This document shows, one piece after another, positions 5,015-10,554 of a DNA stretch of 10,554 nt (positions within the stretch are counted from its first letter, which is position 1; the number at the start of each line of letters is the position of its first letter). The DNA comes from an uncultured Emergencia sp. (GTDB lineage: Bacteria > Bacillota > Clostridia > Peptostreptococcales > Anaerovoracaceae). The DNA lies in assembly GCA_902476665.1 (NCBI GenBank), contig CABSEO010000035.1, forward strand, positions 1 to 10,554. The letters are read 5' to 3'. Below the pieces are notes generated by a model. The model saw nothing but the letters and a program-made list of their open reading frames with translations, did not search any database and was not told the origin of the DNA. A program made the position numbers and the translations under genes.

Positions 5015-6301
5015 TCAGCAATCTGCCTTTCTCATAATGCAGATAAAGAATCCGTCGGTCTCTGTGTCATCAGGCAGAAGCTGCATCTGCTCCTCCACAG
5101 TGAATTCCTTGTGTTCTGCAAGAAACCTCTCTGCCACCCGGCTGTTTTCAGTGACATTGATGGTACAGGTGCTGTATAAAAGTCTGCCGCCCTGCTTTAC
5201 GTAAGCCGCTGATGTTTTCAGAATCTGCAGCTGCTTTTCCGCAAAAGAGCGCCCCTCGTCTGAAATTTCCCGATACTTGATCTCCGGTTTTCTCCGAAGT
5301 ACACCAAGTCCCGAACATGGTCCGTCAACAAGAACACAATCAGCAGACTCAAAAAGTTCCCGCCGTTCTTTTGTTCCGTCGCTGGCTTCGGTTTCTATGA
5401 CAGAAAGGCCCAGCCGTTCTGCCTCCCTGTTCAAAAGTGCAAGCTTATGCTCATATATATCAAAGGCTCTGATTCGTCCTCTGTTTTCCATTATTTCAGC
5501 CATTGCCAGACTTTTCCCGCCCGGCGCAGCACAAATATCCAAAACGGTATCTCCTGCTTTTGGAGCCAGTTTTTCTGCTGTCAGACAAGAAGCCTGATCC
5601 TGTACCGAAAACAGACCTTTACGATAACTTTCTGTTTCCAGCAGACCGCTGCCCCGCACAAAGAGAATCCGTTGGCTCAAAGTTCCCTCTTCTGTTTCAA
5701 AACCTTCCGCTTTTAAAAGTTCAGACAGTTCCTCTCTGCTTGTTTTAAGCAGGTTAACTCGTACCGAAAGCTTTGGTGTGCAGTTTGAGGCTGCCAGCAG
5801 CTGCTCTGTTTTTTCAATTCCGTACTGAGAAAGCCACAGCCTGACAATATCCAATCCGCAGGAATAACGTACAGACAGATAGGCGGCTGTGTCAGTGCTT
5901 CGATCAGGAAGTTTTATCTGCTCCCTTTTCTTCTGGTAGCCACGCAGCACACCATTGACAAAACCTTCCCGTCCGACTGCTACTTTTTTGGCCAGTCTGA
6001 CTGTCTCTCCCACAGCAGCATAGTCCGGCACAGAGTCCATGAAAATAATCTGGTACAATCCCATCCGAAGCAGGGTCAGCACCTGTTTTTTCACGCCTCT
6101 GAGTCCTCTTGGAATCAGCCACTGAAGAAGGTAATCCAGATACATCCTCTGCTCCGTTACACCATAGACCAGCTCTCTGACAAATGCCGGAGAGTCAGGC
6201 TTCAAGAGCTGAATCTGCTGATTCAGCTCAAGATTAGAATATGCCCCGTTTTTTTCAATTTCAAGAAGCGTAAGATACGCTGTCTTTCGGTTGGTATCCA
6301 T
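5015..6301 (-). CDS. rsmB: 16S rRNA (cytosine-967-C5)-methyltransferase RsmB
   Basis: This 428-residue SAM-dependent enzyme makes m5C967 in 16S rRNA. The N-terminal NusB-like RNA-binding domain (about 1-130) includes the FVRELVYGV segment (40-48) and FVNGVLRGY (114-122). The C-terminal Rossmann methyltransferase domain has the SAM-binding DICAAPGGKS (255-264), the proton-handling cysteine in VDGPCSGLG (C329), and the nucleophile in YSTCT (C379). The protein ends FFICIMRKADC. The start MDTNRKTAYLTLLEIE at 6301 matches the family; the open frame upstream overlaps the metallopeptidase gene and would add a hydrophobic leader not expected here. AGAGGAAGG lies 10 bases upstream. Only one base separates the ATG from the preceding stop (TGATATG), so translation was probably coupled before that upstream gene was broken. 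Confidence 0.96.
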   Translation of the reverse strand: MDTNRKTAYLTLLEIEKNGAYSNLELNQQIQLLKPDSPAFVRELVYGVTEQRMYLDYLLQWLIPRGLRGVKKQVLTLLRMGLYQIIFMDSVPDYAAVGETVRLAKKVAVGREGFVNGVLRGYQKKREQIKLPDRSTDTAAYLSVRYSCGLDIVRLWLSQYGIEKTEQLLAASNCTPKLSVRVNLLKTSREELSELLKAEGFETEEGTLSQRILFVRGSGLLETESYRKGLFSVQDQASCLTAEKLAPKAGDTVLDICAAPGGKSLAMAEIMENRGRIRAFDIYEHKLALLNREAERLGLSVIETEASDGTKERRELFESADCVLVDGPCSGLGVLRRKPEIKYREISDEGRSFAEKQLQILKTSAAYVKQGGRLLYSTCTINVTENSRVAERFLAEHKEFTVEEQMQLLPDDTETDGFFICIMRKADC

Positions 6302-6302
6302 A

Positions 6303-7009
6303 TCAGTCGCGCCTTCCTCTGAGAGCAAGAATTCTGAGCAGATTTGCCACAGCCACAGCCAGTGCTGCAACATAGGTCAAAGCTGCAGAACTTAACACTC
6401 TTTTTGCTCCCATTTTTTCTTCACTGTCTACAATACCCAGTTCCTCCATCTGAGAAATGGCTCTGCTGCTTGCATCAAACTCTACAGGAAGGGTAATCAG
6501 GTGAAAAATCACCACACCCGCAAAGCAGGCAACGCCAATATTAAACAGCAGATTTCCCATATAATACGATTCATAACTGCTGCCGGCCAGCAGACCCAGC
6601 CCTGCAATCAGCAGTATCCAGGTAAAACTGGATGCAAAATTCACCACCGGCACGATAGCATTTCTGAGCTTCAGAGGCACATAGCTCCTCGCATGCTGGA
6701 TGGCATGGCCTGCCTCATGACAGGCAACACTGATTGCCGCTACAGAAGTGACCCCATATACATCTTCTGACAGACTCTGGTTCTCGGATCATAATGGTCA
6801 GTCAGACTGCCTCTGATCTGTCTGATTCCCACGTCGTTCAGTCCGTTGCTGTCAAGAACCCGTCTTGCCGCTTCTGCGCCGGTCATATTTCTGTGATTGC
6901 GAACCCCCGAATACTTCCGAAAGGTTCCCTTTACTTTCGCCTGAGCCCACAACGCAAATAGCATTGCAGGAATGAGAATCACCAGGCTTTGATAACTGTA
7001 AAAAAACAT
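6303..7009 (-). pseudogene. yugP: YugP-type membrane zinc metallopeptidase, frameshifted
   Basis: The two halves of one gene lie in different frames. The first (from 7009) encodes an N-terminal membrane segment (LVILIPAMLFALWAQAKVK), MTGAEAARRVLDSNGL and LTDHYDPRTRV, then runs out of frame to a TAG at 6740-6742. The second resumes at about 6773 with LSEDVYGVTSVAA, the zinc-binding and catalytic HEAGH (6705-6719), VPLKLRNAIVPV, PVEFDASSRA (its Glu is a likely third ligand) and three hydrophobic segments, ending GRRD with TGA at 6303-6305. Both halves match the YugP family (PF04298), a putative membrane protease of unknown substrate. The family usually has two more residues between V and LS, so a 7-base deletion is the simplest explanation: 707 bases plus 7 gives 238 intact codons. 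The active-site half should not be translated in frame. A sequencing error cannot be excluded, but there is no homopolymer at the break. Confidence 0.88.
6312..6320 (-). promoter_or_regulatory. Ribosome binding site of rsmB within the yugP 3' end
   Basis: AGAGGAAGG on the - strand (6320-6312) is 10 bases before the rsmB ATG. It lies inside the last codons of the broken metallopeptidase gene and would let rsmB be translated independently now that ribosomes no longer reach the yugP stop in frame. Confidence 0.55.
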
Positions 7010-7026
7010 TTCTCTTCCCCCTTTGC

Positions 7027-7047
7027 AGCCCGAACAGGGTTCAGGCT
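7027..7047 (-). other. Hairpin between fmt and the metallopeptidase gene
   Basis: In the - strand transcript AGCCUGAAC is followed by CCU and GUUCGGGCU, a 9-bp stem with one U-G wobble and a 3-base loop. It begins directly after the fmt stop codon (TAA, 7050-7048). It is followed by GCAAAGGGGGAAG, which includes the next ribosome binding site, and not by a T-tract. It is therefore more likely an mRNA stability, processing or pausing element than a full terminator. Confidence 0.5.
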
Positions 7048-7980
7048 TTATCTCAGAATCTGTGTTTTGTCAATGGAATTTCCCAAAAGGAAAGCTTTCA
7101 CTTCCATTCTTTTCTTTCCAGGCATCTGAATTTCTGTTGCCCGCAGAATCCCACCGCCGCAGGCGATGTCAATCCCCTCTGCACTCACATTGACAATTGT
7201 TCCGGCAGATGCCCCTGCTGTGCCTGTTAAAAATGGCTGCGCCTTCCAGATTTTCATAGTCGCCTGTCCATAAGCACAGTACGCTCCCGGCCATGGATCA
7301 AAAGCCCGGATCTGGCGCTCAATTTCAACAGGACTTTTCTCAAAATTTATTTTACCATCTTCTTTAGAAATTAAACCTGCATAGGTGGATATGCTGTCAT
7401 CCTGCTTCCGTGGTCTGATTTTTCCTGATTCTATGAGAGGCAGTGTTTCAATGAGCAGTTCAGCTCCCAGCTTTGCCAATGCGTCATGAAGCTGCTGTCC
7501 GTTCATACCTGTAATGGAAATAGAAGATTTAGCCAGCATATCTCCTGTGTCCAGCCCTTCATCCATCTGCATAATGGTTACACCGCTTTCCGTCTCTCCC
7601 TGCAAAATCGCATGCTGAATTGGAGACGCTCCTCTCAGTTTCGGAAGCAAAGAAGCGTGAACATTGACACAGCCATACTTAGGCATTTCTAAAATTTCTT
7701 TTTGAATAATCTGACCATAGGCCACTACTACAATGATATCCGGTTCATACTCTTCAAGAAGCTTAATCGTCTCAGTATCTTTTTTTATCTTTTCAGGCTG
7801 CAGCACTTTAATATCACACCTTACCGCCAGTTCCTTGACAGGTGTAAACTGAACCTTTTTTCCGCGATTTCTTGCCTTATCCGGCTGAGTTACTACATAA
7901 CCCACCTGGTGCCCTGCCTCAACCAGTGCTTTCAGAACAGGTACAGCAAAATCCGGCGTTCCCATAAATACAATTTTCAT
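7048..7980 (-). CDS. fmt: Methionyl-tRNA formyltransferase
   Basis: This 310-residue cytoplasmic enzyme transfers a formyl group from 10-formyl-tetrahydrofolate to Met-tRNA(fMet), allowing bacterial translation initiation. The N-terminal domain starts MKIVFMGTPDFAVPVL. The catalytic set is complete: N106 and H108 in NVHASLLPKLRGASP, and D144 in MDEGLDTGDM. The SLLP folate-site motif is at 110-113. The C-terminal OB-like tRNA-binding domain (about 205-310) includes RQIRAFDPWPGAY and LLGNSIDKTQILR. Length and motif spacing are normal. The start shares one base with the def stop (TAATG), so the two genes are translationally coupled, as expected for enzymes that add and remove the same formyl group. 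A stable hairpin follows the stop codon. Confidence 0.97.
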   Translation of the reverse strand: MKIVFMGTPDFAVPVLKALVEAGHQVGYVVTQPDKARNRGKKVQFTPVKELAVRCDIKVLQPEKIKKDTETIKLLEEYEPDIIVVVAYGQIIQKEILEMPKYGCVNVHASLLPKLRGASPIQHAILQGETESGVTIMQMDEGLDTGDMLAKSSISITGMNGQQLHDALAKLGAELLIETLPLIESGKIRPRKQDDSISTYAGLISKEDGKINFEKSPVEIERQIRAFDPWPGAYCAYGQATMKIWKAQPFLTGTAGASAGTIVNVSAEGIDIACGGGILRATEIQMPGKKRMEVKAFLLGNSIDKTQILR

Positions 7981-8453
7981 TAGTTATCCTCTTCCTCTTC
8001 AGGTTCTCTCACATTGGTGGCCTTGTCTGTATAAAGAATGCCATCCAGATGATCGTATTCGTGACACATTACTCTGGCATCCCAGCCTTCAAAATCATAT
8101 ATCTGCTCATTTCCATCAAAATCCAGAGCCTTGATTCTGATTCGCTCAGGTCTTACTACTGTTCCGATAAGTCCCGGCACGCTGAGGCATCCTTCATCCC
8201 CTTCCTGCTCTCCTTCCTGCTCTAAAATCTCAGGGTTGATCATATAATAAACTCTGCCCGGTTCAGGCTCAGCAACAAACATTCTTCGCATTACGCCTAC
8301 CTGAGGACCTGCGATACCGCATCCCATCTGAGAATGCATCGTTTCCAGCATATCTTCCAGGGTGGTTCTGATCCGATCTGTCACCTCAGAAACTTCTCTG
8401 CAGCGTTTTCTGAGGATTTCATCTCCCTCTAATACAACATTTCTGATTGCCAT
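7980..8453 (-). CDS. def: Peptide deformylase
   Basis: This 157-residue cytoplasmic metalloenzyme removes the N-formyl group from nascent proteins. All three family motifs are visible: GCGIAGPQVGV (44-54), EGCLSVPG with metal ligand C89, and CHEYDHLDG with H131, H135 and the catalytic E132. The usual first motif is G-x-G-x-A-A-P-Q; here the second A is G (G49), a mild variation near the active site. The protein ends in a short acidic tail (EPEEEEDN). It starts MAIRNVVLEGDEILRK, as in clostridial relatives, with AGGAGA 8 bases upstream of the ATG. It sits between priA and fmt, the common Firmicute order, and overlaps fmt by one base. Confidence 0.97.
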   Translation of the reverse strand: MAIRNVVLEGDEILRKRCREVSEVTDRIRTTLEDMLETMHSQMGCGIAGPQVGVMRRMFVAEPEPGRVYYMINPEILEQEGEQEGDEGCLSVPGLIGTVVRPERIRIKALDFDGNEQIYDFEGWDARVMCHEYDHLDGILYTDKATNVREPEEEEDN

Positions 8454-8488
8454 ATGTTCTTTCTCCTGTTCTAAAATGTTTTTAAGCA

Positions 8489-8505
8489 GGTATATCAGAT
8501 ATACC
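8489..8505. repeat. Near-perfect palindrome in the priA-def spacer
   Basis: GGTATATC (8489-8496) and GATATACC (8498-8505) are exact inverted repeats around one central A. The palindrome occupies part of the 56-base gap between the priA stop and the def ATG, which is the longest gap inside the operon. No T-tract follows on the - strand. It could be an operator half-site pair or a short RNA stem. The rest of the gap is AT-rich and ends in the def ribosome binding site. Confidence 0.5.
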
Positions 8506-8509
8506 CAAG

Positions 8510-10516
8510 TTAAACCGCGCTGTATGGATTGACATCAATAGTCATGGCACACTGACTTTTCATTTTCAGTAGCGTTTCTCCATAGCAGCAGATGTAGTGA
8601 ATATATTGATTTCTAAGTCCTTTGGGACTTTTTATCAGAATATAGTAGCGAAAACTGTCTCTGCCTTTGAAATGAAATGACAGCTTCGGCGAAAAGATAC
8701 TGCTGTCCTCTTCTATTCTGCAGCGTATCAGATATTTTCTGCAGTTATCTGCACAACTGAGAGCCTCCTGCTCTTCATCGCTGGTAAATTCCACCAGTAT
8801 CAGATCAGAAAAAGGAGGATAATCCATCAATGCTCTCATTTTGATTTCCGTATTAAAAAAGCTCTGATAATCATGGTTTGCCGCTGTTGTCAATGCGAAA
8901 TTCTCGGGAGTATAGGACTGAACAATAACCAGTCCCTCTTCTTCTCCTCTTCCTGCTCTTCCTGCCACCTGTGTGACAAGCTGAAAAGTTCGCTCCGCAG
9001 CTCTGTAGTCAGGAATATTCAGACTCACATCGGCCGCAACAACGCCTACTAGACCTACATTCTTAAAATCAAGTCCTTTTGCCACCAGCTGCGTGCCGAT
9101 CAGAATATCTGTCCTGCCCTTAGAAAACTGTCCGATAATTCTACTGATTTCCCGGTTGTTTTTCGCCGTATCAAGATCCAGTCGTTCCACAGATTTTTCC
9201 GGAAACAGCTCCTTTGTAAATTCCTCCACTTTTTCGGTTCCGCTGCCAAAATATCTGATATATCTGCTGCCGCAGGAGGGACAGCTTTTCGGAACAGAAA
9301 ATCGTTTTCCACAGTAGTGACAGATCCCTGCATTTTCCTTTTTATGATAGGTCAGCGAGATGCCACATTCAGGACATGTGAGAACTTCGCCGCATTCCCG
9401 GCAGGAAATAAAAGTGGAATAACCTCTGCGGTTGAGAAACAGAATAATCTGCTGTCCTTTTTCCAGTGTTTCCTTCATCTTTCGATAGAGTCTGTCGCTG
9501 AATATGGTTCTATTGCCTGCTTTCAGCTCCTGCCTCATATCAATCAGTTCCACTTTTGGCAGCGGAGTCTCATTATACCGTTTTGTCAGGCGGATCAGAC
9601 GATAGATCCCGTCCTGAGCCCGCTGATAAGAAACCACCGAAGGTGTGGCACTGCCCAAAACCAGTACACCGCTGTAATGCATGAGTCTTTTCAAGGCTAC
9701 ATCCACGGTCTCATATTTCGGCGTCATATCAGATTTATAGGTAGCTTCATGCTCTTCATCCATGATAATGACTCCAATATTCTCCAGTGGAGCAAATACA
9801 CCCAGCCTAGCACCGATAACAATTCTGGCTTCGCCATTCCTGATACGAATCCATTCGTCAAACCGTTCTCTTTTTGTCAGCTTACTGTGAAGCACTGCAA
9901 TCTGCCTTTTTCCAAATCTGCCGATGAAACGATCAGTCACCTGCTTGGTCAAAGCAATTTCAGGAACCAGCATAATGGCAGTTTTTCCTTTCTCAAGAAC
10001 CTTTGCAATAACCTGCATATAAACTTCTGTCTTGCCGCTTCCCGTAACTCCATGAATAAGAAAATTCTCCTGTCGCCCGCTTTCTATGACTGCACCTATG
10101 GTTTCAACTGCCGCCATCTGCTCATCTGTCAGTGATTCTATTTCCTGTATCTCTCCTTTGGTATCCCGATAAGGTTCTTTTTCTTTTCCTTCCTTTGCCG
10201 GCTTTCCATTGGGGACAAAACAGCGCAGGGCATCTGCATACTTAATACCGTAACGCCGTTTCATCCAGATGCAGGTCTCTATAATCTCCTGAGTCAGTGA
10301 GATTGTCTCATCTACGGAATCCACCTCTTTAATGATGTCCGGATTACAGGACGGCTGCACATCTGTCTCAAACACCCAGGCTGTTTTAACAGTATTTCCC
10401 CGGTTAAAAGGCACTTTAACCATAGTTCCTACAGGCAGAGCCTTTTCTGCCGCGTAAGTGTAATATGTATCTGTATGTCTGCTGTTTCTGTCAATTACAA
10501 CGTTAATATATTTCAT
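8510..10516 (-). CDS. priA: Primosomal protein N' / replication restart helicase PriA
   Basis: This 668-residue 3'-to-5' superfamily 2 DNA helicase recognises stalled forks and D-loops and reloads the replisome. The N-terminal 3'-DNA-binding domain (about 1-100) begins MKYINVVIDRNSRHTDTYYTY. The helicase core has Walker A GVTGSGKTE (156-164), the DEEH box (253-256), GSATPS (288-293), LNRRGYS (361-367), GTQLVAKGLDF (474-484) and QVAGRAGR (516-523). Between the helicase lobes are eight zinc-binding cysteines in four pairs (C372/C375, C381/C384, C399/C402, C412/C415). The C-terminal domain ends IDVNPYSAV. It is shorter than E. coli PriA (732) but complete. No good ribosome binding site precedes the ATG; the frame stays open upstream to the window edge without another start codon. 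Translation may be coupled to an upstream gene ending one base before. Confidence 0.96.
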   Translation of the reverse strand: MKYINVVIDRNSRHTDTYYTYAAEKALPVGTMVKVPFNRGNTVKTAWVFETDVQPSCNPDIIKEVDSVDETISLTQEIIETCIWMKRRYGIKYADALRCFVPNGKPAKEGKEKEPYRDTKGEIQEIESLTDEQMAAVETIGAVIESGRQENFLIHGVTGSGKTEVYMQVIAKVLEKGKTAIMLVPEIALTKQVTDRFIGRFGKRQIAVLHSKLTKRERFDEWIRIRNGEARIVIGARLGVFAPLENIGVIIMDEEHEATYKSDMTPKYETVDVALKRLMHYSGVLVLGSATPSVVSYQRAQDGIYRLIRLTKRYNETPLPKVELIDMRQELKAGNRTIFSDRLYRKMKETLEKGQQIILFLNRRGYSTFISCRECGEVLTCPECGISLTYHKKENAGICHYCGKRFSVPKSCPSCGSRYIRYFGSGTEKVEEFTKELFPEKSVERLDLDTAKNNREISRIIGQFSKGRTDILIGTQLVAKGLDFKNVGLVGVVAADVSLNIPDYRAAERTFQLVTQVAGRAGRGEEEGLVIVQSYTPENFALTTAANHDYQSFFNTEIKMRALMDYPPFSDLILVEFTSDEEQEALSCADNCRKYLIRCRIEEDSSIFSPKLSFHFKGRDSFRYYILIKSPKGLRNQYIHYICCYGETLLKMKSQCAMTIDVNPYSAV

Positions 10517-10517
10517 T

Positions 10518-10554
10518 TTACAGTAAGAAGATGTTAGCCTGTTCGCAGGCCTTG
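10518..10554 (-). other. Possible 3' end of an upstream gene
   Basis: On the - strand the last 37 bases can be read as KACEQANIFLL followed by TAA at 10520-10518, one base before the priA ATG. Such tight spacing is common in this operon and would explain the missing priA ribosome binding site. Twelve codons are too few to identify or prove a gene. Confidence 0.25.

Noticed and set aside
6760..6780. Programmed ribosomal frameshift in yugP
   Set aside because: A -1 shift would restore the frame, but there is no slippery heptamer or downstream stem positioned for it, and the product would still lack two residues usual at this point.
9317..10135. Long + strand open frame (272 codons) opposite priA
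   Set aside because: It lies wholly within priA, whose helicase motifs are all on the other strand; no domain or convincing ribosome binding site.

Overview
The window looks like housekeeping chromosome of a low-to-moderate GC Firmicute, most probably a member of the Clostridia. The reasons are the gene order priA-def-fmt-(yugP)-rsmB-prpC-prkC-rsgA-rpe, a PASTA-domain Ser/Thr kinase beside its PP2C phosphatase, and strong AGGAG-type ribosome binding sites. Family and genus cannot be resolved from the sequence alone.

Layout. Positions 2-493 (+ strand) hold the 3' end of a gene whose product resembles a class A penicillin-binding protein, with a Pro/Asp/Glu-rich repetitive tail, closed by a strong intrinsic terminator (513-550). 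Positions 551-865 have no intact gene. They hold a decayed insertion of the IS200/IS605 family: two copies of a palindromic 22-base end repeat (570-591 and 793-814), a remnant of the TnpA N-terminus (612-683), a 36-codon open frame, and a run of hairpins. From 866 to 10516 everything is on the - strand and reads, in transcription order, priA, def, fmt, a broken yugP-type zinc metallopeptidase, rsmB, prpC, prkC, rsgA, rpe. Gaps are 1 to 56 bases and several genes overlap or touch, so this looks like one operon whose promoter lies outside the window. The right-hand IS hairpin lies between the convergent penicillin-binding protein gene and rpe and could terminate transcription from both sides.

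How the genes work together. PriA restarts stalled replication forks. Fmt formylates initiator Met-tRNA and Def removes the formyl group from new proteins. RsmB methylates 16S rRNA and RsgA helps mature the 30S subunit. PrpC and PrkC are the phosphatase and kinase of a cell-wall-sensing phosphorylation switch; RsgA-type GTPases are known targets of this kinase in Bacillus. Rpe serves the pentose phosphate pathway.

Departures from the expected arrangement. yugP carries a frameshift just upstream of its intact HEAGH motif, probably a 7-base deletion. rlmN, often found between rsmB and prpC, is absent, and thiN, often found after rpe, is also absent. The IS200-like remnant sits at the end of the operon. 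I see no clearly new biological system; the short, hairpin-rich IS-derived segment at 555-830 is the least explained part.
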